64,000 nt of DNA from Paenibacillus nuruki. Lineage in GTDB: Bacteria; Bacillota; Bacilli; Paenibacillales; Paenibacillaceae. The notes below the pieces were generated by a model, which was given only the letters and a program-made list of their open reading frames with translations, was not told the origin of the DNA and did not search any database. Position numbers and translations under genes: made by a program. Every line of letters starts with the position of its first letter. Positions within the stretch are counted from its first letter, which is position 1. The stretch spans positions 1 through 64,000 of the forward strand of contig NZ_MDER01000036.1 of the NCBI RefSeq assembly GCF_001721045.1, in the 5' to 3' direction. Below, one piece after another: positions 37,914-46,449 of the stretch.

Positions 37914-38018
37914 AAGCGCTTGGCAGTATAAGTGCTACTTCTTCTAGTCCAATCGAACATGATTTTTGCGATAGCAAAATATCTTACGATATAAGTGTTT
38001 ATATTGCCAAACGCTTAT
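37914..38018 (-). repeat. Dispersed hairpin-ended repeat, copy B (inverted)
   Basis: Reads in the opposite direction to copies A and C: AAGCGCTTGGCAGTATAAG at one end, a CAAAAATCAT and GTAAGATATTTTGC middle, and ATTGCCAAACGCTTAT at the other. It supplies the stop codon (38015-38017) of the alpha/beta hydrolase. Confidence 0.75.
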
Positions 38019-38845
38019 ATCATCCAGTGTTGCCAATCGGTCTGAGCCACTTCACGTCCTGTAAGCCATTGACGGGTTTTGTCCAGCAATTCACGTCGGT
38101 GTGTACCGTTAGAATACGTATGATCTGCTTGAAAAATGATCTCTTTATCACAGCGTCCTTCTGAACGTGTCCAGAATACTTTCTGATATAGAAAGGCATA
38201 ATCGACAGGGATCACATCGTCGCCTGTTCCATGAATAACGAGCACATCGCCATTAAACTGCTTGGCTTCTTGAAACGGTTGATAATTGCCAAGTGAATCA
38301 AAGTATATTGGCGTAAATGAATACCCTAGATGGTCGGCTTTGCCTTCGATCACTGCTTGATCGTATTTGTCACGTCCTGTTAATTTGACGATATCGTTAA
38401 ATGGATGCCCTACTGCTGACCAGAGCACCAGACTTTTGACACGTTGATCGCGTACCGATGTCAGAATCGCTACAGCTCCGCCCAAGCTATGACCAATTAA
38501 AGTGACCCGTGTCGGATCAATATCACTGCAAGTCATCGCATAATCAAGTACAGTACGAGTCTGAGCAACCATTGATTCTAAGCCTTCATTGCCATATTCG
38601 CCGCTGCTTTCACCGCAACCTGCATAATCAAAACGAACCACCATATAACCGTCAGCCGCCAATTCACGGGCTGTACTAACAAATAGGCGATCCACTCCAA
38701 TGCGGCTGCCTACAAAACCATGGCAGATCACAATCAGCGGTGTACGGCTTTTGCCCCGTCCGGCTAATTGCGGTTCCTGTTCTGGATAATGAATACTAGC
38801 TGTCAGATCCAAGTCGTGATGTCGAATGACGATATTGCGTTCCAT
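38015..38845 (-). CDS. Alpha/beta hydrolase (esterase/peptidase-like)
   Basis: 276 aa. Nucleophile elbow GHSLGGAVAIL, oxyanion region VICHGFVGSRIG, and late Asp/His residues in VIHGTGDDVIPVDYAF and FQADHTYSNGTHRRELL. Resembles the serine aminopeptidase/esterase group (DUF-like S33 family), cytoplasmic. The ATG at 38845 has AAAGGAGG upstream. The final residues and stop run into repeat copy B, so the C-terminus may have been altered by its insertion. Substrate unknown. Confidence 0.82.
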   Translation of the reverse strand: MERNIVIRHHDLDLTASIHYPEQEPQLAGRGKSRTPLIVICHGFVGSRIGVDRLFVSTARELAADGYMVVRFDYAGCGESSGEYGNEGLESMVAQTRTVLDYAMTCSDIDPTRVTLIGHSLGGAVAILTSVRDQRVKSLVLWSAVGHPFNDIVKLTGRDKYDQAVIEGKADHLGYSFTPIYFDSLGNYQPFQEAKQFNGDVLVIHGTGDDVIPVDYAFLYQKVFWTRSEGRCDKEIIFQADHTYSNGTHRRELLDKTRQWLTGREVAQTDWQHWMI

Positions 38846-38993
38846 GATGATTCCTCCTTTTAAATAAACAATTCCGATAAGTTTAATGAGCTTTAATCTT
38901 GAAATCATATTATCATTAACGCTAGATCATTGTCAACGCAAGGAAAGTATGGCAAAATAATAGATTCGAACAATGAGAATGGAGGAATAAATA

Positions 38994-39662
38994 ATGAGCA
39001 CAATACGCCAGATGGTTAAGGATATTAATGTTGTACGAGATCAGTTAAAACCCGAAAATTTAGATTACTATGATGATGTGATTGTCCATGTACGGGATGC
39101 ACGTATTGATCGTGAAGCTGGTGAAGAATTACTTTTAGAAATGGGTCATCATTTATTAGATGCACAGAAAAAAGGAAAAACCGCCAAACAGTTATTTGCT
39201 AAAGATTCGATGGAATATGGCAATATGTTAATTCGTAATTTACCCGAAAAGCGTCAATTGAGCAAGCCGATGTATTACTTGATGATTCCTTGGATAGCGC
39301 TCACATGGGTTTTTCTTATTCAAGCACTCATGGGTCTATTTCGAATCAGTATTAGCGATTCAGGAATTGTCGGGCAGATTAATGTAGCCACACTGATTAT
39401 TGTCGCTGTCGGTTCGATTGCTTTAGTCGAAATGCTAACTCGATTTACCGATCAACCTGTTGAAAAAAGTGACACTACCAAACCGGGTATGCAAATCAAT
39501 GCTCGCGCTATTTTGACGTACTTAGTAATTTTGATTTTGATTTTTGGTGTAGGTATCTTTTTACGTCAAGTGATGCCTGTGATTACGATTGTACCGTGGG
39601 TGAGTTTACTGTTATTTGTGATCGGAGTAGTTGGACAGAAATTTATTTTTATGCGCAAATAA
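38994..39662 (+). CDS. DUF1129 family membrane protein
   Basis: 222 aa. A soluble N-terminal half with LEMGHHLLDAQKKGKTAKQLF (residues about 47-67), which is typical of DUF1129, then four or five membrane segments (YLMIPWIALTWVFLI; TLIIVAVGSIALV; AILTYLVILILIFG; IVPWVSLLLFVIGVVG). Function not known. Upstream site GGAGG before the ATG. Confidence 0.75.
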   Translation: MSTIRQMVKDINVVRDQLKPENLDYYDDVIVHVRDARIDREAGEELLLEMGHHLLDAQKKGKTAKQLFAKDSMEYGNMLIRNLPEKRQLSKPMYYLMIPWIALTWVFLIQALMGLFRISISDSGIVGQINVATLIIVAVGSIALVEMLTRFTDQPVEKSDTTKPGMQINARAILTYLVILILIFGVGIFLRQVMPVITIVPWVSLLLFVIGVVGQKFIFMRK

Positions 39663-39828
39663 CATCGCTGATCTCTAGTAGATAAGATGAGTAGATTAAT
39701 GTTCTATTTTGCTAATTCTATGATTATAAATTACAATAACGAAGAATTGATGAATATGCATAGCTGATAAACGAATCCTATTCATTAATGACGAATAGGT
39801 ATAGTTATAATTGAAGGAGGTTTATACA

Positions 39829-40395
39829 TTGCCACCTCGTGCCGGTCTTAATCTCCAATCTATTGTAAAAGCAGCCACAGTCTTAGCAGATGAACACGGG
39901 CTACATGAAGTGACACTAACCATACTAGCTAAAAAGCTAGGTATTCGTTCGCCTTCTCTTTATAATCATGTGAATGGACTACCGGGATTACGTCGTGAAA
40001 TGGCATTAACTGGATTGGATCAGCTCAAAAATGTACTGATGTACGCTACTGTAGGCAGATCGGAAGATAAAGCGATTCGTGAGATGTCGCGTGCTTATCT
40101 TGAATTTACCCGTGCTCATCCCGGACTATATGAAGCGACGCTTTATATTTCTGATACGGATGATAAAGAATTGGATACAATGAAGAATCAAGTATTAGAG
40201 TTATTTACTCAAGTGCTCGCAGGGTTTGATCTAAATGACGATGCTCTTATTCATGCGATACGTGGACTACGTAGTGTTCTTCATGGATTTAGTTCTTTAG
40301 AAAGAACAGGTGGATTTGGTCTGAAGGTAGATGTGAATCAAAGCTTTGAACTGATTATTGATACCTTTTTACAAGGTTTGCATACTTCGCAATAA
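39829..40395 (+). CDS. TetR-family transcriptional regulator (WHG domain)
   Basis: 188 aa. HTH at residues 8-55 (SIVKAATVLADEHGLHEVT, LGIRSPSLYNHVNGL), then a WHG-type C-terminal domain (RAYLEFTRAHPGLYEATL; LRSVLHGFSSLERTGGFG). The TTG at 39829 follows AAGGAGG and fits the family start. An inverted repeat CCTATTC-N9-GAATAGG lies just upstream (39777-39799). It likely represses the metallo-beta-lactamase gene downstream through the palindrome at 40584-40604. Confidence 0.85.
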   Translation: MPPRAGLNLQSIVKAATVLADEHGLHEVTLTILAKKLGIRSPSLYNHVNGLPGLRREMALTGLDQLKNVLMYATVGRSEDKAIREMSRAYLEFTRAHPGLYEATLYISDTDDKELDTMKNQVLELFTQVLAGFDLNDDALIHAIRGLRSVLHGFSSLERTGGFGLKVDVNQSFELIIDTFLQGLHTSQ

Positions 40396-40447
40396 CAATC
40401 ATAAATCTATACATACACCATTTCTATTGAGATTCGGTACCTTTGTG

Positions 40448-40482
40448 TACACCAATCTATCTTTAGAATGGTGTATTTTTTT
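40448..40482 (+). terminator. Terminator after the TetR gene
   Basis: TACACC pairs with GGTGTA, followed by T7. Confidence 0.65.
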
Positions 40483-40578
40483 ATGGTTATGTCTAAATTA
40501 TCGTGTACTCATGAGTAGAAAAAAACAACTTTTAAGCTAAAGAAGATATATATTTATTTAAAATAATGAATATAGTTA

Positions 40579-40608
40579 TTGATTAAACTAATACTATTAG
40601 TTTATAGT
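40579..40608 (+). promoter_or_regulatory. Promoter with overlapping TetR-type operator
   Basis: -35 TTGATT (40579-40584) and -10 TATAGT (40603-40608), 18 bp apart. The spacer is filled by a perfect palindrome TAAACTAAT-N3-ATTAGTTTA (40584-40604). A repressor bound here would block polymerase. Confidence 0.7.
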
Positions 40609-40628
40609 GTAATTAAGAGGTGATTAAT

Positions 40629-41366
40629 ATGAAAATAGTTAGTAAAAATAAATTATATCAACTTATTTTTTTACCCGGTGTTTTTCCGGTAAATTGTTAT
40701 ATAGTCGAAGAAGAGTCCAGTCTGACGTTAATTGATGCAGGATTACCTAATAGTTACAAAGGAATTCAACAAGCGATTGCTCAGATTGGGAAGCCATTAG
40801 GTGCTATTATTTTGACCCATATTCATGATGATCATGTAGGATCGTTAGATACATTACATCAACGTTATCCAGATGTTCCTGTGTACGTTTCGGAGCGAGA
40901 TGCACGCTTGATGATCGGTGATATGACGTTAGACTCGCATGAACCGCAGACCAAAATTAAAGGCAGTGTTCCCAAAAAACTACAAACTCGTCCTTCTGTT
41001 TTGCTTCATGAAGGTGATCTGATCGGCTCTTTGCAAGTGATTGCTACTCCCGGTCACACACCTGGCTCTATAGCGCTGCTTGATACTAGAGATCGGTCGC
41101 TTATCGCTGGAGATTCTTTTCAGACAAGAGGCGGTGTTGCTGTCGCTGGTTCTGTACGATTGTTCTTCCCGTTCCCTGCATTAGCTACATGGAGCAAAGA
41201 GCTTTCTTTACAAAGCGCTAAGCGACTGCTAGCTTTACAACCCAGTCTACTTGCTGTAGGACACGGTCATATGATCGATCATCCTTATGAAGCTATGCAT
41301 ACCGCTATTCAACAAGCAGAATCACAATTGAAAAAGTCTTCTTTATCGATCAAACAGTCTCTATAA
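40629..41366 (+). CDS. Metallo-beta-lactamase fold hydrolase (paralogue 1)
   Basis: 245 aa. Zinc site TLIDAGL and LTHIHDDHVGSLD (HxHxDH), ATPGHTPGSIAL, IAGDSFQ and the late VGHGH. The glyoxalase-II-like family hydrolyses diverse esters and lactones; the substrate here is unknown. It shares long identical runs with the gene at 45559. The ATG at 40629 follows AAGAGGTG. Expression likely controlled by the adjacent TetR protein. Confidence 0.85.
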   Translation: MKIVSKNKLYQLIFLPGVFPVNCYIVEEESSLTLIDAGLPNSYKGIQQAIAQIGKPLGAIILTHIHDDHVGSLDTLHQRYPDVPVYVSERDARLMIGDMTLDSHEPQTKIKGSVPKKLQTRPSVLLHEGDLIGSLQVIATPGHTPGSIALLDTRDRSLIAGDSFQTRGGVAVAGSVRLFFPFPALATWSKELSLQSAKRLLALQPSLLAVGHGHMIDHPYEAMHTAIQQAESQLKKSSLSIKQSL

Positions 41367-41416
41367 TCAACATCTATATCTTCCTGCTACTATCTCTCCA
41401 CCTGTAAATAAACAGC

Positions 41417-41456
41417 AAAAAACCATGCAGATCAAGCATTAACCTGCACGGTTTTT
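41417..41456. terminator. Bidirectional terminator between MBL gene and siderophore permease
   Basis: AAAAACCATGCAG pairs with CTGCACGGTTTTT. The stem overlaps the last codons of the permease gene (stop at 41439). Confidence 0.8.
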
Positions 41457-42458
41457 ACTTTTATATTCACGCCATAATAGAAATAGAAAATAAGGTGCTC
41501 CAATCACAGACGTTACCAATCCTACTGGAAATTCTAAAGGTGGAGCCAGTATCCGTCCAATCACATCTGCCAGTAACATCATGATAGCCCCTACCAATGC
41601 TGCTACAGGAACAGAATACCGATGCCCGCCAGATACTAAGCGCCGAGCAATATGCGGACTCACCAGACCTACAAAACCGACCATACCTACAACAGCTACT
41701 GAACCGCTAGCTAATATAACAGTCATCAGAAGCAAAATCGCCCGCATCCACTCGATACGTAATCCTAGCCCTTTAGAAGATTCTTCACTCAGTCCAAAAA
41801 TATCTAACGATTTGGCTAAAAGCCAGATGATAGGCACAACAATGATAATAATCGGTGCTAATTGCATAACCTGCTCCCAATGACGTCCCCAGAGCGAACC
41901 ATTTAACCAGAGCAGAACGGTATTGGTATTCGTAGATGATTGTATGATAAGTAACTGGACTAATGTGCTTCCACAAGCGCTTACCGCTATGCCGACTAAT
42001 GCCAGTCGAATAGGATCGACTCCATTGCGGTACGATAACCCATATACACAAGAAGCTCCGATCGCTCCGCCGACAAAAGCAGTCAATGATGTAAGCCATG
42101 TACTCTGCATCTCTACAGGTAAAAGTAGTACTGTAGAGACTGCTCCTAGTGCAGCTCCTGCGGAAATCCCTAATGTATCCGGTGCCGCCAACGGATTACG
42201 CAAGATTTGTTGCGCCACCAGACCCGACACCGCAAGCCCACTTCCTACTAATATCGCCAGTATAATTCGAGGCAATCGATAATGAAGAATAATATAGGTA
42301 AGATCAGCATCTCCACGCTGAATAAATGCTTTGCCGATCTCTAACCAGCTGATACGTACTGCTCCAACTTGAATACTGATCATCATCAATAAGCAGGTTA
42401 GTACGCTAAGAATCAAGATGATGATTAGATTACGCTTTTGACCGATAAGGTTATTCAT
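41439..42458 (-). CDS. FecCD-type siderophore ABC permease, second subunit
   Basis: 339 aa with about nine membrane segments. FecCD signatures: HYRLPRIILAILVGSGLAVSG, NPLAAPDTLGISAGAALGAV, VGFVGLVSPHIARRLVSG and the end GAPYFLFLLWR. Overlaps the first permease gene by ATGA, so they are coupled. No ATPase gene is present in the operon; it must be shared from elsewhere (FhuC/YusV-like), a common situation in Bacillales. Confidence 0.9.
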   Translation of the reverse strand: MNNLIGQKRNLIIILILSVLTCLLMMISIQVGAVRISWLEIGKAFIQRGDADLTYIILHYRLPRIILAILVGSGLAVSGLVAQQILRNPLAAPDTLGISAGAALGAVSTVLLLPVEMQSTWLTSLTAFVGGAIGASCVYGLSYRNGVDPIRLALVGIAVSACGSTLVQLLIIQSSTNTNTVLLWLNGSLWGRHWEQVMQLAPIIIIVVPIIWLLAKSLDIFGLSEESSKGLGLRIEWMRAILLLMTVILASGSVAVVGMVGFVGLVSPHIARRLVSGGHRYSVPVAALVGAIMMLLADVIGRILAPPLEFPVGLVTSVIGAPYFLFLLWREYKSKNRAG

Positions 42459-43450
42459 GATGAACTCCTGCTCTGCCGTCTAGCTAAATAGACAAAATAA
42501 GGTGCACCGATAAGAGCTGTTATAATCCCTACAGGTGTCTCTGCTGGAAAATTCACAAAGCGTGAACCGATATCTGCTAGTGTTAACAATATCGCTCCGA
42601 ATACTCCGGCAAAAGGAATCACAAGACGGTAATCGGTTCCTACCAGATAGCGTGTCATATGCGGTACGATTAACCCTACAAAACCAATCGGCCCAACAAT
42701 AGAAACGGATATCCCTGCTAGCACAATAACGATCACACTGCCTACAATGCGCACTGTCCATATTTTCTGACCGAGTCCACGCGCAATATCTTCGCCTAAG
42801 TTTATTAATGATAAGGATCGACTAAGACTGACAGCCATAACAAATCCGATGATGCTAAATAGAAGCAGTAATTGGATTTCCTCCCATTTGACTCCTGCTG
42901 CTGATCCAGCGAGCCAGAATATGATTTTACTAGCCGATTCTTCATTAAAGATCAATAATCCCTGTGTAAAAGAGGATAGCAGCGCTTGAATCACTACACC
43001 GATTAATGCCATACGTACTTCTACTTTGCCCCCGCGAATCGCTAGGCTCATTATCAGCACAATCAATACTGTGATAAGACCACCGGCAAAGCCTGCTCCT
43101 GCAAGAACCAATCCATTTACTGTTGGCAAAATAATAGTACAGAGTACGATCATAAAAGAAGCGCCTGCATTGATTCCAAATATACTTGGAGAAGCTAACG
43201 GATTACGAGTCAAAGCTTGCATAATACAGCCTGCAATACTGAGATTAGCGCCAATCAGCATCATCGCTATCGCCCGTGGCATCCGCAAAATATGCAAAAT
43301 AATATGTTCTTTCACTGTAGTGGAATAGTGCAGAAGATAATCGATGACGGTGGCTAACGATATCCAAGACGAACCTATCATAAGCGAGCTAACAAATAGA
43401 ATCAGCAAGATCGCTAGGCTAGTTACGGCTAAGATCCATTTTGGGATCAT
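42455..43450 (-). CDS. FecCD-type siderophore ABC permease, first subunit
   Basis: 331 aa, same family as the next gene: HILRMPRAIAMMLIGANLSIAG, NPLASPSIFGINAGASF, IGFVGLIVPHMTRYLVG and GAPYFVYLARRQ. It overlaps the stop of the binding-protein gene by four bases (ATGA). With the neighbour it forms the heterodimeric membrane channel for ferric siderophore import. Confidence 0.9.
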   Translation of the reverse strand: MIPKWILAVTSLAILLILFVSSLMIGSSWISLATVIDYLLHYSTTVKEHIILHILRMPRAIAMMLIGANLSIAGCIMQALTRNPLASPSIFGINAGASFMIVLCTIILPTVNGLVLAGAGFAGGLITVLIVLIMSLAIRGGKVEVRMALIGVVIQALLSSFTQGLLIFNEESASKIIFWLAGSAAGVKWEEIQLLLLFSIIGFVMAVSLSRSLSLINLGEDIARGLGQKIWTVRIVGSVIVIVLAGISVSIVGPIGFVGLIVPHMTRYLVGTDYRLVIPFAGVFGAILLTLADIGSRFVNFPAETPVGIITALIGAPYFVYLARRQSRSSS

Positions 43451-44439
43451 TGAAAGTAAGTAGTCGCTTCACTCATGATATGGGTAAGTGCCGGGATACT
43501 ACGTTGTCTTGACCATTTAGCCAATTCAACTTCATGCGCTTTGCCTGTTTGTACGGCTTTTAGTTGATTCCAGAGTAGATTATCTTTTTGCCCTGCTAAT
43601 ACAGATGGATCGTCTTCATTGATTAAGATCAGCAGTTGATCTGGATCTATCGCTAACAATTGCTCTGTCGTCATCAGTTGACTGACTTCTTCTGTATCAC
43701 TTAATGCGTAATTTAGCCCTACCGCTTGCAGGAATGATGAATGGAATGCTTGATCTGTGCGTACTTGAAACGATTGGCTTGCTTCTTCATCAGCCGCAAT
43801 AATCAGCACGGATTGATTCCTGTTAATCGATTGCTTTAGCTTTGCCAATTGTTGTTGATGGTTCTCCAGCATAGCTGTTGTTTCTTCCGACTTGCCTAAC
43901 GCTTCACCGATCGCTCGTGTAGAAGCCATAATATCTTCATAATTAGCAGTATCATTTTTGAAAACAATCGTAGGCGCAATAGCTGATAATTCTTCATATA
44001 CATTGCTATGACGACTCGTATCCGCAATAATCAAATCTGGCTTGAGCGTACGCATCACTTCTAGATTGGGTTCTGAACGTGCTCCAACGGATGTATATCC
44101 TTCTATATAAGCCAGTGTATCTTGTGGAAAACGTTCAGGCTTATCATCATCAGCTACACCGACAGGTTTGACATCCAATTCAGCAACAGTCTGGGTGAAT
44201 CCTTGCTCTAACACAATAATACGTTTTGGCTCAGCAGGCACTTCAGTACTGCCTAGATCATGAGTGATCGTACGTGTAGATCCTTGAGTAGCATTGTCTC
44301 CGCTTGCACTTTGCTTATTTGAATTGCCTTCACTTATCGGAGTCGTTGAAGATGTAGGGGTAGAACAAGCCCCTAACAATAATGTAAAACTAAGAAGCAG
44401 CATTAACACTGCTGAACGTCTGATTGGATTATGCATCAT
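43447..44439 (-). CDS. Likely separately translated siderophore-binding lipoprotein from an internal start
   Basis: An ATGATG at 44439-44434 is preceded by GCGGAGGTACTTTT, an excellent ribosome site, and starts exactly at a lipoprotein signal peptide. The 330-residue product would be the extracellular binding protein for the two FecCD permeases, which are coupled downstream through ATGA overlaps. It shares frame and stop with the fusion. Confidence 0.7.
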   Translation of the reverse strand: MMHNPIRRSAVLMLLLSFTLLLGACSTPTSSTTPISEGNSNKQSASGDNATQGSTRTITHDLGSTEVPAEPKRIIVLEQGFTQTVAELDVKPVGVADDDKPERFPQDTLAYIEGYTSVGARSEPNLEVMRTLKPDLIIADTSRHSNVYEELSAIAPTIVFKNDTANYEDIMASTRAIGEALGKSEETTAMLENHQQQLAKLKQSINRNQSVLIIAADEEASQSFQVRTDQAFHSSFLQAVGLNYALSDTEEVSQLMTTEQLLAIDPDQLLILINEDDPSVLAGQKDNLLWNQLKAVQTGKAHEVELAKWSRQRSIPALTHIMSEATTYFQ

Positions 44440-45390
44440 AAAAGTACCTCCGCTTAAAGTGTGATTTTGAGAATCATTATCACTATAGCGGTGTACATCT
44501 AAGCCAACAATAGAGAAATCGGACATCGTGGATGTCATATTGGGACTCCATAGCTGTTGACGACGTTCCTGACGATAACGAATAGGCGATAATCCTTTAT
44601 ACTTTTTGAACATACGACTGAAATAATACCCATCTTGATAACCTACATTCATCGCAATATCTTGCAACGTTAGCTCTGTATGAATAAGCAGTTCACTCGC
44701 TTTTTGTATACGAAAACGAATCAGATAATCAGACGGACTCTGCCCAATATCACTGTTACGAAACAATCGAGCTAAATGACGTGGACTGCATTCTAATGTA
44801 GCTGCAAGTGAATCGATCGTTAGCGGAAGTTCGTAATGCTCATGAATATAACGAATCGCTTGAGTCACAAGGTCTGTTGTTGTGTTCTGAGCTTGATCTG
44901 TCTGCAATTGTTCCAATATGTCGTACACTATTTGCATAAAGGATGATCGTACTTGAAATTCTTGTAATAGATGGATATGCGTCCATGCTTGCTGTAATTG
45001 TTTGATTTTATCGTGTACGATTACGGGATGATGTGGTTTGAGTGCATAGGAAGTGTCTAATACATAATGATGATCTGTTAACGCATAGACATTAGAATTG
45101 GAAAGCAACAATTGTGGTCGGTATAGCACCAGATAGTATTCTAATAATTCATCCAAGACTTCAATCTGAAGAATACTTCCTTTACCGCTATGTATCATAT
45201 GAAATCGCTCTGTAGGATAAGCGGTATGATCGACATGAATAAGCGCATGTCCACGCACTGTATATAGAAATCCATTTTCAGGTAAAGGATAAGGTGACAC
45301 ATACTGTTCGTATGGAATGAAGTGATGCTGAACATCCAACACGTGGATCGAAGCTTGATTCCACAGTTTTATATATTGATCTATATTCAT
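43447..45390 (-). CDS. AraC-family regulator fused in frame to a siderophore-binding lipoprotein
   Basis: A single open frame of 647 codons. Residues 1-180 are an AraC N-terminal cupin-like part; about 185-285 hold the double HTH (LAATLECSPRHLARLFR, LQDIAMNVGYQDGYYFSRMFKKYKGLSP). At 318 a fresh signal peptide begins (HNPIRRSAVLMLLLSFTLLLGAC, lipobox Cys), followed by a FepB/FhuD-like periplasmic binding domain (RIIVLEQGFTQTVAELDVKPVG, LKPDLIIAD). A full-length product cannot work normally as both cytosolic regulator and exported lipoprotein; a promoter, Fur box and ribosome site lie inside the frame. Similar regulators (Btr) bind siderophore in the cytosol. Confidence 0.8.
   Translation of the reverse strand: MNIDQYIKLWNQASIHVLDVQHHFIPYEQYVSPYPLPENGFLYTVRGHALIHVDHTAYPTERFHMIHSGKGSILQIEVLDELLEYYLVLYRPQLLLSNSNVYALTDHHYVLDTSYALKPHHPVIVHDKIKQLQQAWTHIHLLQEFQVRSSFMQIVYDILEQLQTDQAQNTTTDLVTQAIRYIHEHYELPLTIDSLAATLECSPRHLARLFRNSDIGQSPSDYLIRFRIQKASELLIHTELTLQDIAMNVGYQDGYYFSRMFKKYKGLSPIRYRQERRQQLWSPNMTSTMSDFSIVGLDVHRYSDNDSQNHTLSGGTFMMHNPIRRSAVLMLLLSFTLLLGACSTPTSSTTPISEGNSNKQSASGDNATQGSTRTITHDLGSTEVPAEPKRIIVLEQGFTQTVAELDVKPVGVADDDKPERFPQDTLAYIEGYTSVGARSEPNLEVMRTLKPDLIIADTSRHSNVYEELSAIAPTIVFKNDTANYEDIMASTRAIGEALGKSEETTAMLENHQQQLAKLKQSINRNQSVLIIAADEEASQSFQVRTDQAFHSSFLQAVGLNYALSDTEEVSQLMTTEQLLAIDPDQLLILINEDDPSVLAGQKDNLLWNQLKAVQTGKAHEVELAKWSRQRSIPALTHIMSEATTYFQ
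44468..44510 (-). promoter_or_regulatory. Fur box and promoter inside the fusion frame
   Basis: Minus strand: -35 TTGTTG (44505-44510), 17 bp, -10 TATAGT (44482-44487), then TGATAATGATTCTCA (44468-44482), a 14 of 15 match to the Bacillus Fur box TGATAATNATTATCA. It lies 29 bases upstream of the internal lipoprotein start. Confidence 0.75.
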
Positions 45391-45449
45391 CGCTAACCCC
45401 TTTTAACAAACGTACTGTATTGAAGTAAATGATCCCCTTTCTATTTTAA

Positions 45450-45464
45450 TGATATTCATTCTCA
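45450..45464. promoter_or_regulatory. Fur box upstream of the siderophore operon
   Basis: TGATATTCATTCTCA matches 13 of 15 positions of the Fur box, between the divergent AraC-fusion gene and the second metallo-beta-lactamase gene. It could control both. Confidence 0.65.
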
Positions 45465-45558
45465 ATTACAATCGTTTTCATTTTTTTACATATTATTATA
45501 ACTTCCCCCTATCACTGATCCATCAATGGTAAAATGAAGATTAGAGGTGATTACACAC

Positions 45559-46281
45559 ATGCGTGTACAACGCGAGAGCACATTACATCAAATGACATGG
45601 TTCGCTCATCTTTTTCCGGTGAACTGTTATCTTGTAGAAGAAAATGAAACACTAACATTAATAGATACCGGTTTGTCTAGCAGTTATAAAGGGATTGTAC
45701 AGACGATCCATAGTCTGGAAAAGCCACTCACTCGTATCGTGCTTACCCATGTTCATACCGATCATATGGGTGCATTAGATCGATTAAAACAGTATTATCC
45801 TGAAGCCAAAGTCTATATCCCCAGACGGGATGCTCGTATCATCAGTGGGGATAGGACACTTGATTCTCATGAAGCACAGCGTCCGATTCGTGGCTCTATT
45901 CCTAAGCGAATCACCACTTCTCCTGATGTGTTAGTCGATAACGGTGATCAGATTGGTTCATTATTGTCTATTGCTGTGTCAGGTCATACGCCGGGATCAA
46001 TGGCTTATTTGGATACACGGAATCGTCATTTAATCGTAGGCGATGCTTTTCAGATCAAAGGTGGACTGGCTGTCGCTGGTCATATGCGGTGGGCATTTCC
46101 TTTTCCTGCATTCGCTACATGGGATAAACACACTGCATGGGCAAGTGCTCGCAAATTACTACATTACCAGCCGTCTCTGCTTGCAGTCGGTCATGGTTCT
46201 TTCCTTCGTCAACCTGAAGCTCCTATGCGTGCGGCAATCGAAGCCATGACTGTGAAATATAGCTTTACGTTGTCCAATTGA
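45559..46281 (+). CDS. Metallo-beta-lactamase fold hydrolase (paralogue 2)
   Basis: 240 aa. Same features as the gene at 40629: TLIDTGLSSSYKGI, LTHVHTDHMGALD, SGHTPGSMAYLDTR, IVGDAFQIKGG and QPSLLAVGHG. The two proteins align over their whole length without large gaps. The ATG at 45559 follows AGAGGTGA. It is divergent from the Fur-regulated operon and may share its iron control, unlike paralogue 1 with its TetR operator. Confidence 0.85.
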   Translation: MRVQRESTLHQMTWFAHLFPVNCYLVEENETLTLIDTGLSSSYKGIVQTIHSLEKPLTRIVLTHVHTDHMGALDRLKQYYPEAKVYIPRRDARIISGDRTLDSHEAQRPIRGSIPKRITTSPDVLVDNGDQIGSLLSIAVSGHTPGSMAYLDTRNRHLIVGDAFQIKGGLAVAGHMRWAFPFPAFATWDKHTAWASARKLLHYQPSLLAVGHGSFLRQPEAPMRAAIEAMTVKYSFTLSN

Positions 46282-46449
46282 TACGTTTATTGTACATAAC
46301 GATGCTTTCAGACCATCTGACTAATGATGTAGAGAACACACACTAGAAATGACATTGTTTTTACTTTAGATTCAGTGCAGATTCGCAAGGGTAGGGATAG
46401 GAATAAGGCTTTATATAGCGTGATTTCAATAGAGGGGGAATGATAACTT

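Noticed and set aside
42480-42761. Open frames inside the permease genes in other frames
   Set aside because: They lie wholly within well-supported FecCD genes and have Cys/Arg-rich products typical of shadow frames.
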